Assembly (NCBI RefSeq): GCF_900129765.1
Contig: NZ_FQWU01000001.1
Location: 1,984,001 to 2,048,000 of the forward strand
Source: Massilia sp. CF038
GTDB lineage: Bacteria > Pseudomonadota > Gammaproteobacteria > Burkholderiales > Burkholderiaceae_D
Reading direction: 5' to 3'
DNA length: 64,000 nucleotides
Shown one piece after another: positions 43,858 through 53,613 of this stretch. A program made the position numbers and the translations under genes. A model generated the notes under the pieces. The model had not been told where the DNA came from. It did no database searches and was given only the letters and a program-made list of their open reading frames with translations. Each line of letters starts with the position of its first letter. The stretch's first letter is position 1.

Positions 43858-45019
43858 CAACCGTGGCGACGCCCAGCGCGCGCTCGACGAACTTGTGGCC
43901 AGCGGCTTTTCGCGCCAGGACGCGCACCTGTCCGAGGGCGACACCAGCGGGCAGTCCGATCTGACCGGCAGCAGCACTGGTATCGGCGCAGACGCAGGTG
44001 CCGATGCTGACGCTGGCAGTTCCATTGCAGGCAGCCTGCGCCATTTTTTCAGTGACATCTTCGGCACCGAGCGCAGCGAGCACGCCAGCATGTATTCTGA
44101 AGCTGTCAGCCGCGGCCACTATGTACTCACGCTCGATGCCGACTCCGAGCCGGAAGTTGAACGCGCGGCCGACATCGTCGAGCGTTTCGGCCCAGTCGAC
44201 ATCGACGAGCATGCGCGCCAATGGGCGGGGCAAGATGCCGCGCGCATGGGCGCCAGCGGCATGCAGCAAAGCGCGTCCATGTCACAGCAGTCGGCTGGCA
44301 GCGTTGGCGCCGGGGCCGGCAACGTCCAGGGTGGGCAAATGGACGACCTGTCCGTGGCCAATCAGGGCAGCCTGCAAGGGGGAACGGCCAGTGCTTCGCA
44401 ACAGCGTGCCGACGATGCCACCGCAATTCCCGTCATTCAAGAAGAACTCAAGGTCGGCAAGCGCGCTGTCCAGCGCGGAGGCGTGCGCATTGTGCAGCGC
44501 GTGGTGGAAACACCGGTCAACGAAACCATTGGCCTGCGCGAAGAGCATGTCAATGTCGAGCGGCATGCGGTTGACCGGCCTGCCAGTCCGGCGGACTTGA
44601 ATGCCTTCCAGGAAACCACGATCGAGCTGCGTGAATCCGCCGAAGAAGCCGTGGTTGAAAAAACGGCGCGCGTGGTCGAGGAAGTGGTGGTCGGCAAAGA
44701 GGTCTCCGAACGCAGCGAACAGATCAGTGACACCGTGCGCCGCACCGAGGTGGAAATCGAACAGCTATCGCCGACGGACGACGCCTATTTCCGCGGCCAC
44801 TGGACCAGCAACTTTGCCAACGAAGGGGGCAGCTACGAAGATTACGCGCCCGCCTACAGCTATGGCAGCTCCATGGCGCGCAGCACCGCGTATGGTGGCC
44901 GGCAGTGGAACGATGTAGAAAGCAATTTGCGCAGCGATTGGGAACAGCGCTATCCGCAATCGGCCTGGGAGAAAATCAAGGCGGCCGTGCGGCATGGCTG
45001 GGACCGCATGACATCCTGA
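43829..45019 (+). CDS. YflT-like stress domain plus DUF2382 protein
   Basis: A 396-residue soluble protein. Residues 1-130 resemble the general stress protein 17M/YflT domain (TLIAVFDNRGDAQRALDELVASGF; SRGHYVLTLDADSEPEVERAADIVERFG). A Gly/Ser/Gln-rich linker (130-195) leads to a DUF2382 region (about 200-315: IPVIQEELKVGKRAVQRGGVRIVQRV, EEHVNVERH). The C-terminus has Tyr/Trp-rich RSDWEQRYPQSAWEKIK. GGAGG precedes the ATG. It is likely induced with its overlapping neighbour. Confidence 0.82.
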   Translation: MQHTLIAVFDNRGDAQRALDELVASGFSRQDAHLSEGDTSGQSDLTGSSTGIGADAGADADAGSSIAGSLRHFFSDIFGTERSEHASMYSEAVSRGHYVLTLDADSEPEVERAADIVERFGPVDIDEHARQWAGQDAARMGASGMQQSASMSQQSAGSVGAGAGNVQGGQMDDLSVANQGSLQGGTASASQQRADDATAIPVIQEELKVGKRAVQRGGVRIVQRVVETPVNETIGLREEHVNVERHAVDRPASPADLNAFQETTIELRESAEEAVVEKTARVVEEVVVGKEVSERSEQISDTVRRTEVEIEQLSPTDDAYFRGHWTSNFANEGGSYEDYAPAYSYGSSMARSTAYGGRQWNDVESNLRSDWEQRYPQSAWEKIKAAVRHGWDRMTS

Positions 45020-45035
45020 TGCGGCCTGTGGGACA

Positions 45036-45059
45036 GGCGCCGGCCAAACAGCCGGCGCC
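45036..45059. terminator. Hairpin between convergent genes
   Basis: GGCGCCGGC (45036-45044) and GCCGGCGCC (45051-45059) form a perfect 9-bp GC stem with a 6-base loop, exactly between the stops at 45019 and 45068. There is no U-tract on either side, so it is only a probable bidirectional terminator. Confidence 0.55.
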
Positions 45060-45067
45060 CGGGTGGC

Positions 45068-47896
45068 TTACTCGGCAAATGCCTTGCTGGCCGGGGTGAT
45101 GGTAACGGCCTCAGGCTTGATGTTGAGCTTCATGTTGCCAATAACCTTGTCTTCATCGAGCAGCGACTGCGGCTTGTTGCCATCGTACTTGATGGGCGAA
45201 TAGGCGTCGCTGACCAGGGTGTTTTTCAAGCCGGCGGCATCCTTGGTGATCATGACGACCGACAGGTTCTTGGCCGACAGGTGGCGCTTCATGGCTGCAT
45301 TCAAGTCGTCCAGCGTGAGCTTGGACAGGCCGTCGCGCATCATCTTGGTGAACTCGGGCGTGCCATACCACTGCGAATCGAGCGCATAGCCAAGGTACTG
45401 GTCTTGCGTTGCCGTCATCACAAACACGTTCTTCATCAGGTAGTCGCGCGTGATTTCGAAGTCTTCCTTGCTCAAGCCTTCCTGGATCGTCTTGTCCAGT
45501 TCGCGCAGGGCGATGCGCAAGGCCATGTGGGCGTTTTCCGGTGCCACCGGACGGATCCACACTTCAAACAGCTGCGACTTGCGGCCCAGGTTCGGGCTCG
45601 GGAAGAACTGGAACATGCCGCGAGGGAAAGCTTCGATATAAGCGTAGTCGCCGTAGTTCATGCCGCGCAGTTCACGGATGCGCTGATACAGGTGCGCATT
45701 CGAGGCGCGGTGTTCACCCAGGAAGGTCTTGGCCAGCCACAGGGCAGGGAAGTCCGCATGGGCGCGGTTGACGGCAATCGGCAAGCCAAACGAGATGGCG
45801 GTGGCGCGGGTGTTCTTTTCGATGATCTCGATGTTCAGACCACTGACTTGCTTGCCTGCCGGGGCGGCCAGAGCAGGCAGACCGGCGCCAGCTGGCAGGC
45901 GCGCCAGTGCGGTTTTCAGCGAGGCGACCATCTTGTCGTTGACGTCACCGGAAATGCCGACCTTGACCGCGCCCTGGGTGTAGGCCTGCTGGTAGAACGC
46001 TTTCACATCATCCAGCGTGATGGCGTCAATGCCTTTTGCCGTGCCCAGCACAGGGTGGCCGTAAGGCGTACCTGCAAACACATTGGTTTGCAGGCGTTCC
46101 TTGCCAAATTCTTCCTCGTTGTTGTCCTTCAGGTCCACCACCAGCGCATTTTTCAGCGTGTCTTTCAGGCGGCGGAAGTCTTCGTCACGGAAGCCTGGCG
46201 CGTTCAGCAGCGGCAGCGCCACTTCCAGATAGCGGTCCCAGTTATCCTTGTGCACCGAACCGGTGAAGGTGGTCATTTCCTTGTCAATTTGCTCGCTGAA
46301 CGAGCCTGCCATCGGGAACAGGGCCTTGGTCACTTCATCGATCTTGCGTTCGCTCGAACCAGCCGACGCCACCATCATGGCGGTGAGGGCCGCCAAGCCT
46401 TCCTTGCCAGCAGGATCGTGGGCCGAACCGGCATTGAACAGCAGCTTGAAGCGAATTTGCGGCAAGGCCGATTTTTGCACCAGGACGTCAAATTTGGTGT
46501 CGCCGGCGACCGCGTCGAAGCTGGCCAGCTTGGGCAACGTGGCAATTGCCTCCGGCAAGGCCTGATTCGACAAGGTGGTGACGATCATGCCTTCATCGTT
46601 CAGATACTTGCGGCCGGCGGCCAGCAGATCGGCCGGTGTCAGCGTGTCCATCAGGCGCGCGTACTGGTTCAGGGTGCCGTAGGAACGGTTGTAATGCACG
46701 AACGAAGCCAGCGTGCCGGCGATCTGTTCGGTGTTGTCGAGCGTGCGGATCAGCGAATACTTGGTGTTGCCCTTGGCATCGGCCAACGCTTGTTCACTGA
46801 CCGGGACCGAACGCATCTGCGCGACCGTGCGCAGAATCTGGTCGCGCACGTACAGTGCGTCTTCCGGCTTCTTGACGCGCGCGCCAATCGTGGCCAGGGT
46901 CGGGTCGACCCGGCCTGGCGTGAAGTCGAACAGCTGGTCGACCTTCTGTTCATCCTGCACCAGGCGCTTGTACAGGGGCGAGGTGCGGCCGAAGGACAGG
47001 GAAATGAGCATCTGCAAGGCCAGCTGGTCCTTGTCCTTGACCGAGAATGCCGGCGCGCGGAAGGCGACGGTCACATACGGCAGGGTCGGGCTTGGCCATG
47101 GCACGTGCTTGTAGATGGCGGCGGTGGGGGCAGGCTCTGCCGGCACCACGCTCTTGTAACTGCCTTTTTTCCAGCTGCTCCAGTATTTTTCAACCAGGGC
47201 AATCGCGTTTTTCGGCTCCACGTCGCCGGCAATGATGATGGTGGTGCGTTCGGGACGGTACCAGCGGTCGAAGAAGACCTTCGAGTAGGCATACTGGTTC
47301 GGCATGTCCTCGATGTCCTTGATGAAGCCCATCGTGGTGTGCTTGTAGGTATGGGTGGTATAGGCGGCGTCACGCTGCACTTCGAGCAGCTTGGACACCG
47401 GGTTCGCACTGTTCTTGTTGTATTCGCCCAGCACCGCGCGCGACTCGGTCTTGAAGTCGTCTTCACTGTAGTCGAGGTTCTGGAAGCGGTCGGCCTCAAC
47501 CTTGAGGATGGTTTCCAGGTCCTGCTTGGCAAAGGTGGTGTGGTAATTGGTCAGGTCGTCGCTGGTATAGGCATTCTGGCGCGCGCCGGATTTGGTGATC
47601 ACGTCCTTGTACTTGGCGGGCGGGTAGGCCTTGGTACCGCGGAACATCATGTGTTCGAAGAAGTGGGCGAAGCCCGATTTGCCCGGCTCGATCTCGTTGC
47701 GTGAGCCCGTCTGCACCGGAATCTGGACCGACACCAGGTTCGGGAAACCGGTGGGTACCACGATGATCTTCAAGCCGTTTGGCAACGTTTTTTCAGTGGC
47801 GTTAAAGGGCAGCAAATCTGCCTTGGGGGCGGGGGCTGTGGCGCTCATGGCCAGGACCGGGACCGCGAGCAGGGAAATCGGAATTAGTTTCGACAC
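45068..47896 (-). CDS. M16 family metallopeptidase, two-half secreted form
   Basis: A 942-residue exported peptidase with a signal peptide (about 1-20). The first M16 half holds the inverted zinc site HFFEH at residues 78-82 with a further Glu about 75 residues on; the second half (about 490-900) lacks a zinc motif, giving the active-plus-inactive arrangement of pitrilysin-type and PqqL-like enzymes. It probably degrades peptides in the periplasm. The start is GTG with AGGAGA upstream. The leader contains a long hairpin at 47930-47971. Confidence 0.92.
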   Translation of the reverse strand: MSKLIPISLLAVPVLAMSATAPAPKADLLPFNATEKTLPNGLKIIVVPTGFPNLVSVQIPVQTGSRNEIEPGKSGFAHFFEHMMFRGTKAYPPAKYKDVITKSGARQNAYTSDDLTNYHTTFAKQDLETILKVEADRFQNLDYSEDDFKTESRAVLGEYNKNSANPVSKLLEVQRDAAYTTHTYKHTTMGFIKDIEDMPNQYAYSKVFFDRWYRPERTTIIIAGDVEPKNAIALVEKYWSSWKKGSYKSVVPAEPAPTAAIYKHVPWPSPTLPYVTVAFRAPAFSVKDKDQLALQMLISLSFGRTSPLYKRLVQDEQKVDQLFDFTPGRVDPTLATIGARVKKPEDALYVRDQILRTVAQMRSVPVSEQALADAKGNTKYSLIRTLDNTEQIAGTLASFVHYNRSYGTLNQYARLMDTLTPADLLAAGRKYLNDEGMIVTTLSNQALPEAIATLPKLASFDAVAGDTKFDVLVQKSALPQIRFKLLFNAGSAHDPAGKEGLAALTAMMVASAGSSERKIDEVTKALFPMAGSFSEQIDKEMTTFTGSVHKDNWDRYLEVALPLLNAPGFRDEDFRRLKDTLKNALVVDLKDNNEEEFGKERLQTNVFAGTPYGHPVLGTAKGIDAITLDDVKAFYQQAYTQGAVKVGISGDVNDKMVASLKTALARLPAGAGLPALAAPAGKQVSGLNIEIIEKNTRATAISFGLPIAVNRAHADFPALWLAKTFLGEHRASNAHLYQRIRELRGMNYGDYAYIEAFPRGMFQFFPSPNLGRKSQLFEVWIRPVAPENAHMALRIALRELDKTIQEGLSKEDFEITRDYLMKNVFVMTATQDQYLGYALDSQWYGTPEFTKMMRDGLSKLTLDDLNAAMKRHLSAKNLSVVMITKDAAGLKNTLVSDAYSPIKYDGNKPQSLLDEDKVIGNMKLNIKPEAVTITPASKAFAE

Positions 47897-47929
47897 GTTG
47901 TCTCCTAGTGAAAAAAACAGCATCGGGCA

Positions 47930-47971
47930 GCATAAAATATTCGCTGTATAAAAGACAGCGATATTTTATGC
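47930..47971. promoter_or_regulatory. Long AT-rich hairpin upstream of M16 gene
   Basis: GCATAAAATAT-T-CGCTGT (47930-47947) pairs with ACAGCGATATTTTATGC (47955-47971): a 17-bp stem with one bulged T and a 7-base loop. It lies 34 bp upstream of the M16 start and 61 bp after the upstream diguanylate-cyclase gene. A T-rich run (GCTGTTTTTTTC, minus strand) follows about 10 bp later, so termination, a 5' leader structure or an operator are all possible. Confidence 0.5.
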
Positions 47972-48031
47972 ATACACGCACTTTGGGAGTGGCGGTGAAA
48001 CCAGGGGGCGTCGCGTCAATACGAGGCGGCT

Positions 48032-49024
48032 TTACAGGGCTTCGGTCAATGGCAGGCTGATCCGGTTGCGGCCCATGTGTTTGGCGCGGTACAGGGCCGC
48101 GTCGGCAATGGCCACCAGCTGGCAAGGCTCGCTGTCGGCGGCGCTCAGGGCGGTGGCTGCACCAATACTGACCGTGACGTGGCGTTCGATGCCGGCACCA
48201 TGCGGCACGCGCAGGCGCTCGACACGGCAGCGGATTCGTTCGGCCACGATGGCGGCCCCCTTGAGTGACTGATTGGGCAAAATCACGGCAAACTCTTCGC
48301 CGCCATAACGCGCCACCAGATCGTTGGCGCGCATCTCGTTGGCCACGGCAAGGGCAATCCGTTTCAGGCATTCATCGCCGCCCAGATGCCCGTTGGCATC
48401 GTTATAGGCCTTGAAGTTGTCCACGTCGACCATCAGCAGCGACAAAGGCTGGCGCTGGCGCAGCGCGCGCGACCACTCGGCGCGCAAGGTGTCGTCAAAG
48501 CAGCGCCGGTTGGCAAGACCAGTCAGGCCGTCGCGCGTGGCCAGTTGCTCCAGCGCGATCTGGGCCGCTTTTTCTTCGGTCATGTCACGCAAGGTTTGCA
48601 CCACGGCGCACAAGGTCCCGTCATCGGCGTAAATGGGGCTGGCATCGGCCGCCAGGTAGCGCCGCTTGCCGGTGTAGGGCATGTCGCACCAGCTTTCCAC
48701 ACACAAGGGCGCGTCGGCATCGGGCTGCCCCGTGGCGCGCAAATAGAGTTTGTCCAGTTCATCGGTGCGATGCTGGATCACCAGGTCGGCCAGGGTGGGG
48801 CGCGCGGCAGCGTAGAAGCTGCGCCAGTGGTCGCGCGTGCCCAGCACCTCGTCTGCCCCGACGCCAGTGAGGCGCTCGCAGGCCCGGTTCCAGACCATCA
48901 CCCGGCAATTGGTGTCGAGCACGAAGGTAGGCACGGCCAGCATGTCCACCATCTTGCTGGCAAACACGGCGGGCTGTTCGGCCGCCTGCGAACGACGGCA
49001 TGGGTGGGTGAGGAGGCTGTTCAT
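48032..49024 (-). CDS. PAS-GGDEF diguanylate cyclase
   Basis: A 330-residue cytoplasmic protein. A PAS domain (about 25-145, FVLDTNCRVMVWNRACERLTG) is followed by a GGDEF domain with the active form RYGGEEF near residue 240 and DVDNFKAYND. It should make c-di-GMP. An I-site (RxxD) is not obvious before the GGEEF, so product inhibition may be weak. It is downstream of the NarX-like kinase gene on the same strand, with a 117-bp gap. Confidence 0.9.
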   Translation of the reverse strand: MNSLLTHPCRRSQAAEQPAVFASKMVDMLAVPTFVLDTNCRVMVWNRACERLTGVGADEVLGTRDHWRSFYAAARPTLADLVIQHRTDELDKLYLRATGQPDADAPLCVESWCDMPYTGKRRYLAADASPIYADDGTLCAVVQTLRDMTEEKAAQIALEQLATRDGLTGLANRRCFDDTLRAEWSRALRQRQPLSLLMVDVDNFKAYNDANGHLGGDECLKRIALAVANEMRANDLVARYGGEEFAVILPNQSLKGAAIVAERIRCRVERLRVPHGAGIERHVTVSIGAATALSAADSEPCQLVAIADAALYRAKHMGRNRISLPLTEAL

Positions 49025-49141
49025 GGTCCGTCCCTGTGGGTGGAGTATCCGGATGGCAATTGTTGATTGCTTGCAAGACTTGATTTTGCAGCTCGGCCCC
49101 GCGCATCCCTTTGATTTATCACAAACAGATGGAGAATGCCG

Positions 49142-49984
49142 CTAGTGCGCGATGCAGGTCGGAATGAGCGGGAAGGACAGTGTCAGTAAAGTACCACTGC
49201 CAGGCTGGCTGTCGATGGCAACGCAGCCACCGATGGCGGCAGCGCGCTCGCCGATCCCTGCCAGACCGTTGCCGCCGGCAGCGCGGCACAGGGGCATGCC
49301 GATGCCGTTGTCGCGCACGGTCATGGTCAACACGGTGCCCGAGCGCGACAAAGTGACCGCCACTTCGCTTGCGTGGGCGTGCCGCACCACATTGGAGAGC
49401 GACTCTTGCAGGATCCGAAATACGGCGCCGTCGCGCGCCGCATCGGGACCGCCATCAAGGCAGTGCGGCTCGATCTTGAGCTCGTGGGCAATCCCATGCA
49501 GGCGGCTCAGTTCAGCCAATTGCCATTCAATCGCCGCCGGCAGGCCGGCTGCCAGCGCAAGCGGACGCAAATCGTTGATCACGCTGCGCAGCGAGGCGAT
49601 GGTGCGGTCCAGATGGCCAATCATGGTGCCCACTTTTTGGGCCACCTGGGGATGGGCGCCAGTGGTGCTCACTTGCAGCAGCGACAGGTCGATTTTGAGG
49701 GCCAGCAGATGTTGGCCAAGATCGTCGTGGATATCGCGTCCGATGCGCTGGCGCTCCGCTTCGCGCACCGATTCTTGCTGCCGCGCCAGCTTGCACAAGG
49801 TGACGTGGGTACTGGCCAGGGCCCGCTCGGCACTGCTGCGCGCCTGCCGCTCTGCCTGGAGTTCGCCGTCGCGCTCGCTGAGCGTCTCGTCGAGCCGCAA
49901 ATGGCGCTGCAGCAGGGCGTGAAATCCCCATCCCAGCAACAACATCCACAGAAATGCAATGATCATGACAGGCATGGTGAGCAT
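49142..49984 (-). CDS. NarX-type sensor histidine kinase
   Basis: A 280-residue kinase with one N-terminal membrane segment (about 2-22), a coiled-coil stretch (30-75), a HisKA_3 domain with phospho-acceptor His86 (RIGRDIHDDLGQHL), and a HATPase domain (about 175-275; NVVRHAHASEV, DNGIGM). Such kinases normally pair with a NarL/FixJ response regulator, but none is next to it in this window. The next genes downstream are a diguanylate cyclase and the M16 peptidase. Confidence 0.88.
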   Translation of the reverse strand: MLTMPVMIIAFLWMLLLGWGFHALLQRHLRLDETLSERDGELQAERQARSSAERALASTHVTLCKLARQQESVREAERQRIGRDIHDDLGQHLLALKIDLSLLQVSTTGAHPQVAQKVGTMIGHLDRTIASLRSVINDLRPLALAAGLPAAIEWQLAELSRLHGIAHELKIEPHCLDGGPDAARDGAVFRILQESLSNVVRHAHASEVAVTLSRSGTVLTMTVRDNGIGMPLCRAAGGNGLAGIGERAAAIGGCVAIDSQPGSGTLLTLSFPLIPTCIAH

Positions 49985-50140
49985 GACATCCTTCCGATTT
50001 GTCCGAGGTGGCGAAGCCGACTCTGATAAAGTTACATGGGAGGAAAAGCCTGTACTTGTTGAAGATCAACTTACTTGCGGCGGGGCATTAAGCTAACGCA
50101 AGTCGCGCGGCGGCGGCTTTTTCCGGCCTGGCCGCGGCAC

Positions 50141-50150
50141 TTGCTATAAT
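50141..50150 (+). promoter_or_regulatory. Extended -10 promoter for queE-queD-tadA
   Basis: TTGCTATAAT contains a perfect extended -10 (TGnTATAAT, hexamer 50145-50150). The region 17-18 bp upstream has no good -35, which fits an extended -10 promoter. Transcription would start near 50157, leaving a leader of about 20 bases before the GTG at 50178. Confidence 0.6.
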
Positions 50151-50177
50151 GGAGGGTTGACGTTCAGAGGTGCATGC

Positions 50178-50813
50178 GTGGCTTACAGTATTAAAGAGAT
50201 GTTTTATACCTTGCAGGGCGAGGGCGCGCATGCGGGCCGGCCTGCGGTATTTTGCCGTTTTTCGGGCTGCAACCTGTGGAGCGGGCGCGAAGCCGACCGC
50301 GCCAGCGCCGTCTGCCAGTTCTGCGACACCGATTTCGTCGGCACCGATGGCGACGGCGGCGGCAAGTTTGCCGCGCCAGCCGCCCTGGCCGAGCGCATCA
50401 ACAGCTTGTGGCCAGCGAGCCACCCGGCTGGAAAATACGTGGTGTTTACCGGCGGCGAGCCACTCCTGCAGCTCGACAGCGCCCTGATTGACGCCATGCA
50501 CGCAGCCGGGTTCACCATTGCGATCGAAACCAATGGCACCTTGCCGGTGCCGGCAGGGGTGGACTGGGTTTGCGTGAGCCCCAAAATGGGCGCCAATCTG
50601 GTGGTCAAGGGCGGCAACGAAATCAAAGTGGTCATTCCGCAAACCAATCAAGACCTTGGCGCGTACGAAGGCCTGGCGTTCGATCATTTTTTTGTCCAGG
50701 CCATGGACGGCCCGCTGGCCGACTTCAATACCCGTCTCGCCATCGAGACCTGCAAACGCAATCCAAAGTGGCACCTGAGCTTGCAAACCCATAAACTTTT
50801 ACAGATACCCTGA
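50178..50813 (+). CDS. queE: 7-carboxy-7-deazaguanine synthase
   Basis: A 211-residue radical SAM enzyme that makes 7-carboxy-7-deazaguanine in queuosine synthesis. The cluster ligands follow the C-x14-C-x2-C form found in proteobacterial QueE (SGCNLWSG...VCQFC). YTLQGEG near the start and FTGGEPLLQLD are family marks. It starts with GTG after AGAGGT; homology begins at this codon. queD follows 6 bases later. Confidence 0.95.
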   Translation: MAYSIKEMFYTLQGEGAHAGRPAVFCRFSGCNLWSGREADRASAVCQFCDTDFVGTDGDGGGKFAAPAALAERINSLWPASHPAGKYVVFTGGEPLLQLDSALIDAMHAAGFTIAIETNGTLPVPAGVDWVCVSPKMGANLVVKGGNEIKVVIPQTNQDLGAYEGLAFDHFFVQAMDGPLADFNTRLAIETCKRNPKWHLSLQTHKLLQIP

Positions 50814-50819
50814 CCGCAC

Positions 50820-51756
<937 letters not shown>

Positions 51757-51832
51757 GGGTTGGCAGCGCCAAAAATGGTATCCTCATGCCATGCGAACAG
51801 GCCATGCGCTGGCATGGCAACAGGAGAACAGA

Positions 51833-52654
51833 TTGTCACGTAACACAATATCAAGACAGGACAAAGCCGACACGGCGCCCGGTCTGGTCCGGCTGGCGCT
51901 GGAAATGCGCGCGCCCTGGGAGTTGGGCATTGCCCTGGCAGCTTATCCATTCGTCAAGAGTGCGCCGCGTGGCGATGGTCATCCGGTGCTGGTGTTTCCC
52001 GGCCTGGCCGCAGGCGACGTCACCACGGTCGTGATCCGGCGTTTTTTGCGCGACCTGGGCTACGACGCCCACGCATGGGAGCAGGGCCTCAATTTCGGTC
52101 CCCGGCCCGGCGTGCTGGAAGCCTGTGTCGAAAAAATCCGCCAGCTGCGTCAGCAGCATGGCCGTACGGTCAGCCTGGTGGGCTGGAGTCTGGGCGGCGT
52201 GTATGCGCGCGAGCTGGCCAAGATGATGCCCGACGACGTGAGACTCGTTATTTCGCTGGGCTCGCCGTTTACCGGCAGCCCCAAAGCCACCAATGCCTGG
52301 CGCGTGTATCAGCTGGTGTCGGGCGAAAAAGAGATTGATGAAGCGCGTTTTGCGGCCCTCAAGCAAACGCCAGGCGTGCCAACCACCTCCATTTTCAGCC
52401 GCACCGATGGCGTGGTTGCCTGGCAATGCAGCGTGGAGCAGGAAACGGCCACCTCCGAAAACATCGAAGTCCACGCCAGCCACGTGGGCATGGGGCTGAA
52501 CCCGACCGCGCTGTACGCAATTGCCGACCGGCTGGCGCAGCCCGAAGGGGACTGGAAACGCTTTGACCACAAGGCGCATACCGGCATCAAGAAGCTGCTG
52601 TTTCTCGACCCGGCCCGCTCGTCATGGCCGAATCCCTTCTTCGGCCTGTATTAG
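51833..52654 (+). CDS. Alpha/beta hydrolase
   Basis: A 273-residue hydrolase. VLVFPGLAAGD starts the core, the nucleophile elbow is GWSLGGVYAREL, and a late His is in ASHVGMGLNP. It resembles lipase-like hydrolases of unknown substrate. Translation probably starts at TTG 51833, which has AGGAGA six bases upstream; an ATG at 51791 lacks one. It is separated from tadA by 76 bp and is followed by a second hydrolase after 32 bp. Confidence 0.85.
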   Translation: MSRNTISRQDKADTAPGLVRLALEMRAPWELGIALAAYPFVKSAPRGDGHPVLVFPGLAAGDVTTVVIRRFLRDLGYDAHAWEQGLNFGPRPGVLEACVEKIRQLRQQHGRTVSLVGWSLGGVYARELAKMMPDDVRLVISLGSPFTGSPKATNAWRVYQLVSGEKEIDEARFAALKQTPGVPTTSIFSRTDGVVAWQCSVEQETATSENIEVHASHVGMGLNPTALYAIADRLAQPEGDWKRFDHKAHTGIKKLLFLDPARSSWPNPFFGLY

Positions 52655-52686
52655 GCGCAGGGTTTCCTGACCGAGTCACGCCCACC

Positions 52687-53613
52687 ATGCCCATTCTGAA
52701 AGTCAACGGCATCAAGATCGCCTGCGAATGCGCGGGCGACCCCAAGGCGATACCGCTGCTGCTGATCATGGGGCTGGGTATGCAGCTCATTGCCTGGCCC
52801 GACGACCTGGTTGAGGGACTGGTGGAGCAGGGCTTTTACGTGATCCGTTTCGATAACCGCGACAGCGGCCTGTCGGAGAAATTCGACCATGCGGGCAAGC
52901 CCAATCTGCTGCTCGCCTTCCTCAAGACCAAACTGCGCTGGCCCCTGAAAAGCGCCTACACGCTCGACGATATGGCGCGCGATGCGCTGGGCGTTCTGTC
53001 TGCTCTGGGCGTGGCGCGTGCGCATGTGGTGGGCGTGTCGATGGGCGGAATGATCGCCCAGCAAATGGCCGCACTGTACCCTGATCGGGTACTGTCCCTG
53101 ACTTCCATCATGTCCAGCACGGGCAGGCGCGGTTTGCCGGGCCCGACGCCGGCTGCCCGCGCGGCGCTGCTGCGCCGGCCGGCCGATCCGGCCAATCTTG
53201 AAAGTGTGATCGATAGCGCCGTGCTCACGTTCCAGGCCATCGGTAGCCCAGCTTACCCGACTCCGGAACCACAACTGCGCGCGCGCGTGGCGCGCGCACT
53301 GCGCCGCAACGTCTGCCCGGCCGGGGTGGCGCGTCAGATGGTGGCCATTGCCGCGGCGGGCGACCGCAGTGCCCAGGTGCGCACGATCCAGGCACCGACC
53401 CTGGTGATCCATGGCGCGGCCGACCCCTTGATTCCAGCAGCCTGCGGCGAAGACACGGCGCGCCAGATCCCGGGCGCACGCCTGGTCTGCATCGAGGGCA
53501 TGGGGCACGACCTGCCCGGGCAACTGATCGAACGCCTGCTTGCCTTGATCGACGCGCACGCACACGGTAAGATGAGCCCCGACTCCACAGTGCGGCTCTT
53601 CGAAAAACAGTGA
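52687..53613 (+). CDS. Alpha/beta hydrolase
   Basis: A 308-residue hydrolase. LLLIMGLGMQ and the FDNRDSGLSEKF stretch mark the oxyanion region, GVSMGGMIAQ is the nucleophile elbow, and a catalytic His lies in EGMGHDLPGQL. It belongs to a large group related to haloperoxidase/aromatic hydrolases and rifampin-ring hydrolases; no substrate can be assigned. The last four bases overlap the start of the LD-carboxypeptidase gene (GTGA), so translation is coupled. Confidence 0.88.
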   Translation: MPILKVNGIKIACECAGDPKAIPLLLIMGLGMQLIAWPDDLVEGLVEQGFYVIRFDNRDSGLSEKFDHAGKPNLLLAFLKTKLRWPLKSAYTLDDMARDALGVLSALGVARAHVVGVSMGGMIAQQMAALYPDRVLSLTSIMSSTGRRGLPGPTPAARAALLRRPADPANLESVIDSAVLTFQAIGSPAYPTPEPQLRARVARALRRNVCPAGVARQMVAIAAAGDRSAQVRTIQAPTLVIHGAADPLIPAACGEDTARQIPGARLVCIEGMGHDLPGQLIERLLALIDAHAHGKMSPDSTVRLFEKQ

